From contig JAOWCC010000577.1 in NCBI GenBank assembly GCA_030867875.1, positions 154,310,344 through 154,374,343 of the forward strand: a stretch of 64,000 nt of DNA, written 5' to 3'. Made by a program: the position numbers and the translations under genes. This DNA comes from Actinernus sp. WN-2022 (Eukaryota > Cnidaria > Anthozoa > Actiniaria > Actinernidae). The notes beneath the pieces are model-generated. The model saw nothing but the letters and a program-made list of their open reading frames with translations, did not search any database and was not told the origin of the DNA. Shown here piece by piece: positions 10,102 through 25,100 of the stretch; within the stretch, counting starts at the first letter, position 1; each line of letters opens with the position of its first letter.

Positions 10102-13100
10102 GTAATTAAATTTAGGCAAAGATCTGCTGTCATATAATTAGGGACCATTCATTATTTATGCCAGGGGGTGGGCTGGCAAGAATGAGGGGGGGCCACGATA
10201 AATTCAGGACACTCGAGGGGGGGGGGGGTCATCAGAAAATATGTTAACAAATGTGGGGGTGGGGGGCTATTTTTCAAATTACATCTAGAGGGGTCATGAG
10301 TTTTTGCTTTTCCTTGGAAGCGGGTCAAGAGGTTTTGTTTAGGCTTATGATGGATCTTGCCAGCCCACCCCCTGGCATAAATAATGAATGGTCCCTTAAG
10401 TCAAAAGTTTCCTGCAACACGAACAGTGAGGAGGGGGGAATGTACTTAAGGACGGTGGCACTAATACAAGGGTATTTTTTTATAACCATGTGGGAATTTT
10501 AGGTCACATATAGGGCTATCAAAATTCTTTCCAGAGATATAAATCAAGGTTAAAATAATGTTGTAAAAAAATGCTGACTGCACTTAAAAACAAAAAAAAA
10601 GAAAGACTCAAATGGGGGTATCCTCACTATAGGTATAGGTAACAGCTTAATTACCTAAGGATTATTTAAATGAAGGTTAATTGTGTCAGTCCCATAATTG
10701 ACTTTGACAAGTATCCAATTTGTGGTTAAAAATTCAATGATAATCAGTTTCTCTCTAAAATAAAATATATCCAAAATATGTCTTTCTGCTCCAATTTTAT
10801 AACGTAAGGCCAGATAAAAAAAAAAATTGTTTAGCGTCCCCGCCCGACCTGAGAAATGTCCCGACCTCTATTTTTCTTTATTTTTTATTTTTCATAAAAA
10901 ACTTTAGAAAGTGTAAATGCGCCCGCGAACACCAATTCTTGTACCCAGATCCCTACATGTACCACTTAAAATATACGCCGGCGCATTAAATATTTTAACA
11001 TCGACGCCATTTTGTTTCTACAACACGAGGTCATGAACACGAGGTGAGTGAATAATGTCTAGTTAAGACAAAATAAACTTCACATAAAAAAAAAAAATCC
11101 CTCCATACCTGGAAAAATTGAAATGGGTGGACACTAAACAAGTATTTTTTTTATCTGGCCTAAATAACAGGGGTCACCATGCATTTTAAAAAGTTACAAA
11201 GGTATTTTTGCAAATTTGGAAAGCTTGTTATTCAGTTTTTAGTTACCAAATCATGCTCAAACTTGGTATTCTTAAGGCTGGTTCACACTTGCAACATAAG
11301 CATAAACATAAGCATAAGAAAAAGAAGTGCGAACCAGCATGACATAAGCATAAGAAAAAGGAACTTGTTATTCTTATGTTGATGTTGTTATGTCACAAGT
11401 GTGAACCAGACAACATAAGCATAAGGAAGATCTTGTGTTTGAACCAGGTGACATAAACACAAGCATAAGCATTTCCAGATAGCAGTGATGATTAATTTAG
11501 CATGTAGTGCGGCTGCGTATGTTGCTTTTCTTATGCTTATGTCACAAGTGTGAACATTGTTATGTTTATGCTGATGTCACAAGTGTGAACCAGCCATAAT
11601 GAATTCTGATGTGGTCTTTCTTAAGCCTAGTTTTCTTGTTTTTCCGTGGTTTTCTCATGTTTTTTGTTGCGGAAATACATGTAAGATGAAAAACATGGAA
11701 AAACAAGAAAAGGCAATGTTTAAGGCAGGCTATATGGAAACCAGGCTTTTGACTGGGGTTATTTGTTAATAATTGGATTACCGTAAAGACCTGTGTATAA
11801 GCTGCACCTTTCCCCACCAAATTTTCCTTAAAAATCGGGGGTGCGGCTTATCTACAGGAATACCTAGAAAAGGTATAAAAAATCACATAAATTACCATTC
11901 GTTTAAATCATTGGAAAAAAATTCCCAAATTGCTGGGTTGCACATAACGTCATCAACGCCATCTTGGTTGACGTTAACAAAAGATTCCTCGTTCGATCAA
12001 CCATGAAACCAAAATATTTCTTTGTTTGATTCAACCAACATGGCTGCCACGTCTTTGTTATTTCAATCTCTGGGGATTGATTGTAAACCAGCAATACAAC
12101 GAAAAACAACAGCTCTCAGATTCACTCTGTGTCAAACTCGTTGTCGACTGCCTCATCGTTGTAAATCAAATTGATTTCTACTCAAGCTCCTCTCAGGACT
12201 TTGCTTTCCAGTTGCTTGTCATCTTCTCTGCTAACACCTCAAATGGTTCCTTAAGTGTTGTTAATGCCCGTAACTGGTCTGGAAGCCTTCAAATTTTCAA
12301 ATAAAGTATCATTCTCGTTAAGCTTGCATTCAAAAACACTCGCCCCAGGCCCCTCCATGAAAATCCAAGATGGCGGACCACAGACTCAGACACATGTGCA
12401 TATAGAGCAGATTTCGTATGAGTGTGACTATGGCATGTCCGTAACCATGCAGTAGATGTGCTGTGCCGTAGTTCTGTGATTTGATTGGATCAGCAGGACA
12501 AAAACAATGGGAAACCATTTCAAAGTCACGGCATGCTGTACAGTAGCCGTGCTGTTGTCCACACTGCAGCAAAATGGTATGATCTGCAGGCCGAAAGAAC
12601 GAAGGCTCTGCTATCAAATACAAATTACTGAGGGCTTGAACTTTTTTCGTAAATAATTCTATAACTTAGTGAACTCACAGTGAATTAACCTGTTAAAGTC
12701 TTAGGCTTATCTTTTAAGTTCCGTAAACACCCATGTATAAGTTGCACCCCAAGTTTTGAAGCTTGAATTTAGGGAAAAAACTTTTTTTGAAAAATACAAA
12801 ATATAATTAGAAAATCTTTTGTCCGAGTTCATAAACGCTTGTACATGATGCCAAACTTCTTCCAAAAAAAGAATAATCTTTTGATGGAGTTCATAAACGC
12901 TCGTACTTGAAGCAAAACTTCATCAGATTGTCATAAATACGTAATCGCAACTTTAATTCGATCGAATATGGTTCAACTTGCCTTGCCATTTCTTGTGTAT
13001 ATTTTAACCTGCAGTCTTTAAATCACTCCAGAATTCTTCCGCTTTTATTCTCCCCTTAACTAACAACAATTCCAAGGAACCGCTTTCCTTTAATCGCTAG

Positions 13101-16100
13101 AGCAAGAAAGGTTTTCTGGCGAAACTATACTTGCACGTTGCACGAGTAGGTCTGAGGTCCGCCATCTTGGATTTTCATTAACTAGTGCCAATCTCCTACG
13201 CGTAAAATTGCGAAGAATGCCTGGTTGTTTAGATGTCTGCTTTGACAAGCGCTGCGAATCGGTGTGTTTTGGAAGGCAAATAAGCTTAATCACGTTTAAA
13301 TATTCACAAAATTCTAATATAATATTAGGTCTAAGGTGGGTCTTAGAAGAGTTTTTGCTTTAATTCTTTCAAACTGCATGTTTTTCCTCCCAATGATTAT
13401 GCTTAAATTGCTATAATTTATTACATGATCGGATGCGATTTGAACCTGATTGTAATATACGCACCGTCGCATAATAGAAGCTTCATTCAGGTTCATGATA
13501 TGTAAATATATGTTATTGTTGTGTCTCCTTTCTAGGTGTTCCCGTAGATAAGCCGCACCCCCGATTTTGAACAAAAAATTTGGGTGAAAAGGTGCGGCTT
13601 ATCTACGGGTGTTTACGGTAGTTTTCTTATTTTTTGACAAAACAATTCACAAATGGTACTTTTAAGCAGAAATTTTAAAATTACGGGTACATGTGCCTGT
13701 TGTTTTATTTCAGTTTTCGTGGGAAACTGGGGGCAGCTGCGTGCCGACGAGAAATAGCAAATTTATATGCATGCGTGTGACGTTTTGCCGCGGTGTGGCT
13801 GTAGTCAGTGCTGTAGTTTGTCCCACTCATACAAAATCTGCTCTAGTTTTGCCAGAAAATCTTACTTTCTTGTTTGCTTAAAGGAATGAAGTTCCTTAAA
13901 TATGTTGTCAGTTAATGGGGGAACAACACAGAAGAATTCTGAAGTGATTTAAAGACAGCAGATTAAAATATACACAAGAAATGACAAGGAAAGTTGTAAC
14001 CATATGTGAGGTTGCGATAGCTAGTTATGCTGAAAATCAAGATTTTGAAAAGTTTGGGATATTAGGCTTGTGAACACTCTATAAAGCAACTGTGTTCGAA
14101 CAGCTTTCTCAAATTCAAATTTGTTTACTAAAACTTTTTTGGCGAGATTTAGGCCTCTAAAATCGGGGTGCGGCTTATCTACGGGTGCGGCTTATACACA
14201 GGTCTTTATGGTAACTTTACAAACTTGGCCCCAAACTTTCCTCTTTTCAATTTGGTAGTGGCCATGCCAATTGTGGTATAATTTGTTTCAATTGTTCACC
14301 TCATTGGTACATGTTTGGACATCAAAATTATCCATCAAAACTTGAAGAAAAATACTGTCTCCTAATTTTTTTAACAGACTTGAATTACATCTAGTAAAAA
14401 CACTTTTAACTTTTAATATGACAAAAAATGTGGAACATTTTAGAATTGAAAGCTTTCTTGGCTATTGTTTTGGACTCTTGATTGGATGAAATGTTTTCAC
14501 AAAAGGAAAGTAGTTTTAAAATGCAGTTTCAGTGGATTTGGTTTCAGAAATTGTCTGTACATAATATTTTGAGAGTCAGAGTTCTTATACAGTTGTAGTT
14601 GTAATATCAAACTGTATGGCCACTAATTTTATGAGCTTTTGGTGTCTGCTCAGAAACATACCAAAACCCCTGCTTGTTAAAGGCATATACTTACATGTTT
14701 TCTTGGGTATAAACATTTATTTTTTATTTTTTATTTTTTTATTTCTTTATTTGCCACAGATATAAATACCATGATTACATGAGTATACGGTTGCAAGTGG
14801 CGAGGGAGCCCAAATAGAAACCATTAGGCTTATGTGGTTTTGGGCTACCTCTTTGACAACTGATTGTATTAAAATCATTGCATGAGTTTACAAAGAGCGG
14901 GAAGCTTAAATCCCTCGCTAGTACCATTTAGCGGTAATGTTATTGAATCACCACAGGCATTTGAATGCAGATCACCTGACTTGCCTACACCTTGACCACA
15001 TGTAAACAACCAATCACAGTGTCAAACTTGTCATGCATGTGACATGATCACCGCGTTTTGTGCATAATCAAACTGGTCATACAAGTTCTGTGGCCACCAG
15101 TTCACCCAACTCTTGCCTGAGTGAGCTTCCTGCCCTCACATCTCCTAAGTCCTACAATATTTTCCAAGTAGTTACCACTTCTTGTGTACCGAATTCTGTT
15201 CTCAAGAAACGGTGAGGGGAAAATTGTGCTCCGGAGTCAGACATGCATCCCCCAGTAAAAGAGTGCAAACCTGAGTACAGTTTTGGATCTCTACCAAGTT
15301 GGCCCAACGTGTGCGTATGTCATCTCAGTCTAAATTGTATCAGAGCTGTTTGTAAAAGCATAGAAGGGCTGTGTGCAAAAAGGGCATAAGTGACTCTTGA
15401 TCACATTCTAAATTCTTCCTTAGAAAACAAAGAAATTGAGGGAGAATTTAGAATATGATCAGGAGACACTTACATGTATGTCCATTTTGCACACAGCCCT
15501 TCTATATTGAAGCTTGTAAAAGTAAGACAAATCATATCAATGAAAACATTTTTTTTTAATTACTGTTTAATAATTTATACAGATGACCAGGAAACAAAAG
15601 TTGGAGTAGAAATTGAAGGTATTGGTGTGACATTTATACATTGCAATACACGTCTAACTCTATGTGTGAAATAGATTACAGTGCATTTCAGTCAAATGGG
15701 AATTTAAGTCTTACGTTTGGTTATTATTTAAAGTGAAATACAATCATGTCTGTCATATGCCTACATGTATATACCATTACTCTTGAAGAGTAAAATTAAT
15801 TATGTAATCTTTTTACTTTCTCCTGCATATCTGGCTATAACCACCCTGAAGTCCCAAGATCACTCAGAATACCAGGTATGCAAGAGACAACAGTCTCAAA
15901 CTTAGGACCTTGTACATGTATATAATTTATATACAGGGCCTCTGACAGAGTGCGAGGGTGTGATTTCGCACTATTGGCTTAAAATCGCACCCAATCGCAC
16001 TATTGTACTATTTTTGCACAATAATACAAAATTCGCTTTGAAAGTCCCTAAATTTGCGTAATTGTTCTTATTACATAATTGTACAGACACCATTTTCGAT

Positions 16101-19100
16101 TTCAAGTGGATTTGTATGCTTTTGAGAACAATTTACCTTCGTAAACAACGAAACAAGGTCAGCTTTGTTCGTGGTCCGACTTCCGTATCAAAAACCAGCC
16201 AGGCGTTCCATACGTAATATTGCGGGAAGCTGGGCACTAGTTTTCATTCTAACAAGACATGCTATTGCACGTGCCAATCTAAATTGTCTGTGATGTCACA
16301 ATACTAATTGAGTTTACAACTTCCAACTTTGAAGAATTCCCACGGGGGTTGAATGGGCTCGCAGTCTTTATGTAAATCGAGCTTAGTTTCTTCTTTTTTT
16401 CAGGCTAAATAGAGGAAGTGTTTTTTTTCTTTCGAAACAAAGACGTTAAGTTTTGGAAGTATCATGCAACACCACAAATAAGAAATCTTTGATACAAAAC
16501 GAGGGTTGATTTCACCCGCTTTATTTCGCAAGAGCTACATACTTGAACATTTTGTATTTACTGTTTGTATTTTACAGACATGTCAGCATACGATTACAAT
16601 CTACTAACTCGGGCGCGATTTGCATGATTTGCGCGATGGAAAAAGTGTGCGATTGGCGCGATGGAAAAAGGGCGCGATTGGCACAAAATGCGTGATTTGC
16701 ACGACCGAAGGCAAAAAAGGCACAATGAAAGCTTGGAACGAGTGTTTTTATCCGACATTGATTTTTTTCTAATGCTAGTTTTTAACTGATATTTCTTTTG
16801 AAGAAAGCATAAAGTACAAGAAAACCACAACGTTTTGTGGCGAATTTCAAGTGCACTTCACCTCAAAGTACATATGCAAATTTTCTTCTCCGATATTTCT
16901 TAAACGATAAAAATTCATTGCGATGTGGAGTAAAAATCGGGTGGAAAATGACGAACTTTTTCAGACAGAATTCGAACAAATTTGTTTGTTTTTTCAAATA
17001 AAACCATTTTCGAAAGTATTTTGCTCGTTTTTCTGTGCACCTAGACTGAAGTTTTATTTTCTGAAGTCCTAGGATTATAGGATGTTTAGATTTTGAGAAA
17101 AATAATCAAACGTAGCGTTAGAATTTTATGTTACGCTTGAGTAGTCACCAACTCCGTGCACAAGGCCTTTTCTTCAGTCTTTTCATTTCGTTTCGTGTGA
17201 TTTTACTATATTACACCCTCTTACTGACATCAGGAAGGCAAAAACGAGTTGTTTTCTACCCTAATAACGATTTGCAGAGAATATAAACTAGCCTAAAAAA
17301 ATCGCACTATTTTCCGCACTATTGAGCTTTTTTTCCGCACTATTTGACAAATATTTCCGCACTAATTTCAATTTTTTTCCGCACTCTGTCAGAGGCCCTG
17401 TATATAACACTGTAGGCCAAATTTATTTTAATCTACTAGGTTATTATTTTGCAACGTAGGTCATTTTTTACCCAGTCACTCCCAAAGTCTTTATGAAGAT
17501 TTCCTGCTTGCCAGAATGTGTTTATGAAGATTTCCTGCTTGCCAGAAGGTGTTTTTTAAATATGTTCTGGGTTTGTGTCATCAATTTGTGCACAGTTTTA
17601 ATGAAATTCCAAGCTATATAATGTTTTACTGCAGCTATATGCAAATTTGGACTAGACTATGGGGGACGGCCGGGTACTATAGCAATACCATCATATATAA
17701 GTTGTAGTTCAATTTTAATTCTGGGCCAATTTGTTTTGCACCAGTGCAGATTTTCAAGATTCTAAAAAATTACATTTTTTTACAGCTGTTTTTTTTAGAT
17801 AGTAAGCACTATAATATGTTCACTGATGGTTAGGGTGGTTTTAATTGTTGGGTTAGGTTTTTTTATATTGGGTTAGGGTTTGGATTAGTTCACATGACTA
17901 TTGAAGAAAACTCATTTCCGGTATCTGATGTTTCACACTTGTGAAGACAAATATATGTGCATATATTCTGAACTGTGTGCGTGACAAAAGCCATGAGTAC
18001 AGTCATAACATGTCTATTCACCTGTCACTTCTCTCCAGCACTCAAATACAATTTAATTAATTCATGTGTACTACCATTACCATGTGTACTACCATTCTCA
18101 TAACCCTTAGTCTGTAGCTGTGCATAAAAATTGTGCAGTCTCATGGCTGTCTATGGCCGGGGATCATTTTATAACCTATTGTAGCTTACTTAATTTATTG
18201 TTCCATTCCTTTTACCCCCAGATGGTGTTTCATGGTTTCCCACTTGTGACACTGAAAAAAAACAGCCCATTTTAAGATGCAGATCCACTTACATGTACGT
18301 GGTCTGAGTAAAAAGTCATTGCAGTGTGATGCTATGGTTTCTATTGTTTTTTATTTTATTTTTGTCTGATTTTAACAGTTTCAGATAAAGTTGCGCTTGT
18401 AATAGGCAACCAGGATTATCAGTGTGAGAAGCTGAGAGGACTGTATTACCCAGAAACTGATGCAAAAGATGTAGGCACTGCTCTCTGGAATCTTGGATTT
18501 AAGGTCAGTTGAGACAGTGTTAACTCAAGGACATGATTTTGTAACATTTCATGCTCTGACAGCTTACATTTGCAAAAAACCTTTGTTTCGGTAGGACACT
18601 GCATGGTTCATGACACATCTGCACTAACTCCAAATGCTGGACTTAGTACAAATGCAAACCATACAGTGTCCCATACAGTGTCCCATACAGTCACTCTGAC
18701 AGTCCCATACAGTGTCACAGCACGAAAAATGTTGTGGTAGGAATTCCATTCCTTTGAATATTTGTTTCATGAAAAAAAAATGCTGCAGAGACAAGTAACC
18801 ACTTTCAATAATTATTATTAATGAAGCATGTGATTTTCCAGAATGCACACACTACATGTATTGTAAGTTGTACATGTGTTATTAGATATTAAAAATGTTT
18901 TTGTTTTTTAAAGCTCTGATTTCCCCCTAAAAAAGATGTGAATGATTGACAGCTGCTGTCATTCACAGGACATGTTATATTCATTCTCGCCGTTTAATTT
19001 CCTGTGATTTTATGCGCTACCTTCCATTCGTAAAGATTTCTGCGTTAATGCAATGCCCAAAAGTATAAAAGTAGATCGTTCTTGGTGGTATTCAAAAAAG

Positions 19101-22100
19101 AAGAAGAAAAGAGAAAAGCAGCACAATTTAGTTTGTGATAATTTAGTTTGCGAGTAAATTTGGCAGCGGGTCAAAGTTCTTTAATAGGACAAACTGGCAG
19201 AATAACTGAAGACCGAAAGTCCACAAAGAAACAAGCAATAAAGTTTTGTTATCTTCAATCTACCAATAATTTAAAGAAAATTCAATGCAGGAAACTATGG
19301 TTTGCTGGTTTTGTTTCAGCGTGATGAAATTTAGAATGACATAAACAGTCTACCGTGTAAGGCGTGTGGTCGAGCAGTGCTTCAAAGGTTTTCCCTGCCT
19401 GATATTAATTGTTTGCTTACTGTGGTGCCATTTTTCTGTACTTCCAAAAGAATGTTTCATCTTGAAATTAAACTGGACGCTACTTTCTGTAGAAGCACCG
19501 GGCATCCGTAAACTGTATAGCTTTCTCTGTTCTGCAGCTACTGTAGGCCTAGACACAAATATCACGTAAAATTGCCTAAATATATATCCAGAAATTCTCC
19601 CCAAAAAATCTCAATATCTCGAAAAAAATTCTAAAGATCTCAATTAAAATTCCAAATATCTCAAAAAAAATTCTAAATGTTTTGTTATATTTCTTATAAA
19701 TATCACAATTTTGACTCAATAAGAACAAAGGTTTCATAGCTAACGATTATTAACGACTCGGCAGCTTCAACTTCAGGCTCCTCGGCAGCTTCAACTTCAG
19801 GCTCCTCAGCATCAGCCATCTTGTTCAGTATTGGCTACCAAAAGACAACATTATGGGAAACGTTATTTAAGGGGAAACCACTGATCGGATTAGTGACTTA
19901 TTGTTGGCACTAAATTGAGTGAAACAGCTTCAAATGTTAAAAAACAGAAAATAAGCATAAAACGTATAAGAAAATTCTAAATATCTCCCAAAATAACTTT
20001 TTTTCTTCTAAATATCTAGAATTTTTTTAAATATCCTACAACCTTCTATTAAAATACATGTATCTAAAAAAATATCTGGATATTTGTGTCTTGGCCTATC
20101 TGCAGCTCGTCTGAACTTTGTAATCGGCCAAGACTGAACACAACATGAATCGCTCTGATTGGCTAATGTTAATGAGATTACCCTTGGAGGCGGGATGTCT
20201 TAGTCAACAATCGAAAACCTTTATCGCGTTGTTTCTCGGCTCTTCTTTTTGGCCAAAAACAGAACTTTGTTGAAGTCCAGCCTTTTCGTGTTTCGTCCAA
20301 TTTTCCTAAATTTTTCATGAGTCGTAGAAAACAGCGTTTCTCAAATACTGTGTCGGGGAATTGAGAAATTATTTTTCGTTCAGGTTTCATGACATGGTTT
20401 GTATCAAAATGGGACGAAAAACGTCTATGTGGCTTTAATTGCGACGCTGCAAGAGGCGTTTTTTCCAAAATGACACATCAAACCTTTATCAAGACCTTAA
20501 CTAGTTTTTGCATCAAATTAACTGTGTTTGCACCAAATTAACTAGTTTTTGCACCGAGTTAACATCTGTATTTGCATCAAATTAACTAGTTTTTTTCACC
20601 AAATTAACTGTTTGCACTGTTGTTAGTGATTAACATGTCTATGCTCAGCCAATCAGAATTGAGTATTTTTGTATCTACATGTATATTATTTAAGGGTTAA
20701 AGTCGTAAAGTCATAAAGTTATTGTGTTCGATGAAGGAGAACTGCGTTCGACGAAGGGGAATGCATCCTAATCTTGCAGTGGACTCCCTGTGGTCAGTGT
20801 GGGCTACCTGTGCTTGCTTAAGCGAAAGAAATCGAGATTCGTGTATGTCCTCATGTATGTTTGTACTTTTTAGAATAAATTATCTTGGCCAGGGAACTGG
20901 TAACTACACGATGCTCGGCCGCCATGTTAACGTTGAGTATTATAAAGTGTATTATTTTCCCAATCCAATGCAATAATGTTTAAAAAGTTAGCAAGTACGA
21001 TATATCAAAGCCTGAGGAAAGTGTGTGCCATCTATGTAGCATTCGACAAAGTCTGATGTCCAAACTATATCAAGTCAAACATGGTCTGTTTTGTCAGCGC
21101 GGTGACAACACTAGCGAAGTTGAACAGAGAACTCGCCATAATTTGTAAACAACCGAGTGAATTCTGTTGGCTTGCTCGCTTTACTGGATTTTTTTTTTTC
21201 GCTGTACATACAGATACCGAAACTACGAACAGTAAGATGACCTGGCTGAAGAGAAATCTATGTCTGAGTTTTCTAGATACCTGTAATCGCCATATCTTGT
21301 GTGAGTTGCGACACTGTGTACATCTTGGTTATACAAATTAACGGATTCAAATTAACACTACATGTACATCCAGGCAGAGAGTTAACCTATACCGACACTT
21401 TAATTATAATATGCCAATTAAGGAACTGGAATATCAACACAGTACAAGGTGAGGGAAATTTAAAGTGCTGAGTTCATTGCTGTGTTCCCTAAATCCTAAT
21501 TAATTAATCTACACTGAATTTCGGCCCTGAATTTCTAACGGACCTGAAACAAGGCTGATCAAAGCAATCAAAGCCAGGACCCGGCTGCCAACATTGACCA
21601 TAAGTTATTCTGGAACTAACAATGGCGCTCAATATTCAGCAGCCAACCTTAATGTTCTCACTTGAAAAATACCCGGGGGAAATAATGTGAATGATCTGAA
21701 TCGAAGGAACTACATGGGGTGTACTTTATACACATGCATATATATAGTTTATGTTTTAGGAACCGGAATGCAGTTTATACACATCTGAATAGCCGTAGCT
21801 ATAGCTATTAGCTTGTAATATTTATTTATGCGTACAATGTACTTTATATATCCTGTAATATAGTGTATTTTATATATATCCTGTAATATATAGTGTCCCC
21901 AATAGCTTTACAGCTAAATACTATTGACACTCAAATAAAGTTCATGTAATTGTATGTAAATGTATGTAGCTATAGCCTGGGTTGATTTGTGTTCTACACT
22001 AACTTCAATTATTGCTTTACACTGTATACCACACAGCAAAATGTGCTACAAATTCTCAAATCAATGCCACATATATACATATATTTAATAGCCACATAAG

Positions 22101-25100
22101 CATCGCATCCAATGATTTAATGTTACACAAAGATAATTACAGTTTTATACCCAGATGCATCCCCTTGTATATTAACATATAAGTCAATTAAGACATCAAA
22201 ATGTTCACATTAGTTAAAAACCAAGCATTTTTGATCACATCATTACAGCAATTTTTCAGCTTTTCAGACTGTTACTACAGTCCTTTCTCTGTCGAATGCA
22301 CTTTGATAATCTATGATTACTTCTACATGTAGTTGTAATTCATATTTACTGTGTGACTACAATGTACTGTAATTCAGGGGCCACTTAGACAACTAGAACC
22401 AGTCACATTGCAGAATTCAAACAAGTTGAAATGCTGACTGTATTCTCAACACTGACTGGCTCAAATAACCAAGGTTGGAATGCTTTGTTTTCATTCTGCA
22501 GTGTCATTATTGGTTCTCGTTGTCTATGTGGCTCCAGTTGCATTGGTCGCACAGTAAAGTGAATCATTGGTACCATTTATTGTTACGCTTGTAATGATTA
22601 ATTTTGACTTAATTGTGTGGCAGGTGGTTTCGCTGGTGAATTTGACTCTCAGTGAAATGAGAATAGCTGTTCTTTCATTTTGCCGTCTATTAGGTAATTA
22701 AATGTATGTATGTGTGCAGAACTGTGTAACAGAAAACGGTGTCTATATAGTACAGTACATAATTAGCTGTTCTGTGTTCAGATTGCTCTGACGTTAATTT
22801 TCTCTACATACCGTATTTTATCACTTACAAGCCGCACCTCACGTATAAGCCGCACCCCTAACTTCAGCCTGATAAACAGAAGCTTGTTTTCCCTGAAAGG
22901 TTTAAGGAAAAACCTCGTGTATAAGCCGCACCACAAAATTCAGTAAGAGTAGTCTTGTGTTCGAGTTCATAAATACCCGTAATTGAAGCAAAACTTCTTC
23001 ATAAGAGATCGTCATATCACAACAACGAATTGGTTACAACTTCCTTGTCCTTTCTTATGTATATTTTAACCTGCTGTCTTTAAATCACTTCAGAATTCTT
23101 CTGCTGTTGTTCCCCCATTAACCAACAACATATTTAAGGAACTTCATTCCTTTAAGCGAACAAGAAAGTAAGATTTTCTGGCGAAACTATATGAGCACGT
23201 GTCTGAGTTTGTGGTCCGTCATCTTGGATTTTCAAGGAGGCCTGGGGCGAGAGTTTTCTCAAACATCCGATCGAGCGTGATCAAGCTCCAAAGTTGTCCA
23301 ATCAGAAGAGTCGAAAACAATAACCCAAAAGACTAGTTATGAGCGTTTTCACTAGATATGAGCGTTTTCACTAGATGCAATTCAAATCTGTTTACAAAAT
23401 GAGAAAAAAAATAATTCTTCTTCTTCAAGTTTAGATAGATTTTAATGTCTAGGCCAATGAGGTGGAAGATTGAAACAATACCACAATTAGCACCTTTTTA
23501 CATTCCATGCATAACACATGCCTACCTCTTGCATGGACCATTACTTAATTGCCATCAAAGTAAAGACATTAAAACATGACTGTACAGGTGGATTCAGGGG
23601 GTGGGTTCAGGGGGTGCAATTTTCCCCATGACTCCTGGAGATCACTGTAAATAGCATTTCAGAGTATCTTGTTTTCAAAAAAATATTTTTGCAACCCACC
23701 CTATGACTTGCACTTGCTCAACCCCCCCCCCCCCCCTTCACAAATGGTCTGGATCCACCTCTGTAAATGACTCAAAGTTGATTTTTAATGTTATTCCAAC
23801 CTCAATTTTAGGTAAAGGCGTCTATGCAGTACTTTATTATGCAGGCCATGGGTATGAAGACAGTGGTAAAAACTTTCTTGTACCCATTGATGCAAACTTG
23901 AAGTGTGACAGACAGGATAGCCTATGTATACAAGAAATCATGCAGACCATACAGGAATGTCACACAGCTCTAAACCTGTTTATTATTGATTCATGTAGAA
24001 TAAGGTATGATAATGGTGTCATCAGTTTAGCTGGATGGCTGTATTCTTTTCTGCTTTCTTAATGTTCTTAAATTATGGTATAATTTTTATTCTCGTCTTC
24101 AGTTTCCATTGTCATTTACAATTTATATGTTTGTTATATATTATTTTGTTATATATAGTCGTTATTAAATACCATATATTAAATACTTTATTAAATGAAT
24201 ATGCATGCAGTAGTCCATACTGGAAGTGATGGACATATTTTTTTTCCTGCGCAAAGCATACAGGCTATTAAAAAGGAAAAAACGAGGATCCATAAGTTAT
24301 AATAGTATGGATGGATTGGAGATGATAATAACATTTATTATATGGTTCAAAACCAGCTTTACTACAATGTTGTTGTCTGTACAGGAAGTTATTGAGTTCA
24401 AACTGACCAACCAAAGCTCGTAAAGTTAACTAGCCTTATAATAAGGAATATTATTACACACTTAGAAACACTGCACAATTTAATACACTAAACCATGTCA
24501 TCACCAGTAATGATCTGTATATAATTACTGCTACTGTACTGTATACATGTACATGAAATACCTATTTAATAATTAAACTACAGTACTTTGAGTGATAGTA
24601 TTGTGAAGCCTATAAACATGAACTATTTAGTATGTTTTTGAACACTTCCAGACCTCCCACAAGAGGAGATCAACACCTGTTTAGTGTGAAACGATTTTCC
24701 AGAGGCAACAACATATTTGCATACTCATGGTAATTCATGTCATCATATTTATTCATCCCTACATTTTACTGATATCAATTAAGTCCTGATTAAAATATTT
24801 AGCCACTGGAGGTCACTCACTGGGTTAAAATATAAATGTATTCACCCTCGGGAGTCTTGAACATTTTTCCCATTTGTTTTGAATTCTGACTTTTGCAGAA
24901 CAATTTTTTCCCCAATTTCTAATTTTGCCTGACCTTACGCCCAAATTCTGGTGAAAATCCTGTTATCTACTTAAATAATACAGAATACATGTATGTAGTA
25001 TAATATATAAATTAATAATATAGAAATTCACTGATATCATTATTATCAGAAAATTTGTAGCAAACATATCATAAGAAAAAAAATCAACTTGTGTCAAGCC

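Larger units (their letters stand above)
10102..15582 (+). other. Phase 1 intron where Ig1-Ig2 exons would be expected
   Basis: Most of this 5.5-kb interval is accounted for by MITEs (10,141-11,595), a nested repeat complex (11,781-14,211) and a diverged dispersed repeat. I translated the residual parts, including 14,700-15,360, and found no Ig-like Cys...Trp...Cys pattern bounded by AG and GT. The flanking exons are both phase 1, the usual phase of Ig-domain exons, so loss or absence of such exons keeps the frame. Confidence 0.5.

Noticed and set aside
15215..15390. A Cys-rich plus-strand frame just before exon 2 (ECKPEYSFGSLPSWPNVC)
   Set aside because: No fitting acceptor/donor pair in phase 1, it runs into the MITE at 15,363, and it is not Ig-like.
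17830..17880. Telomere-like ggttaggg motifs
   Set aside because: Only a few scattered, imperfect units; not an interstitial telomeric array.
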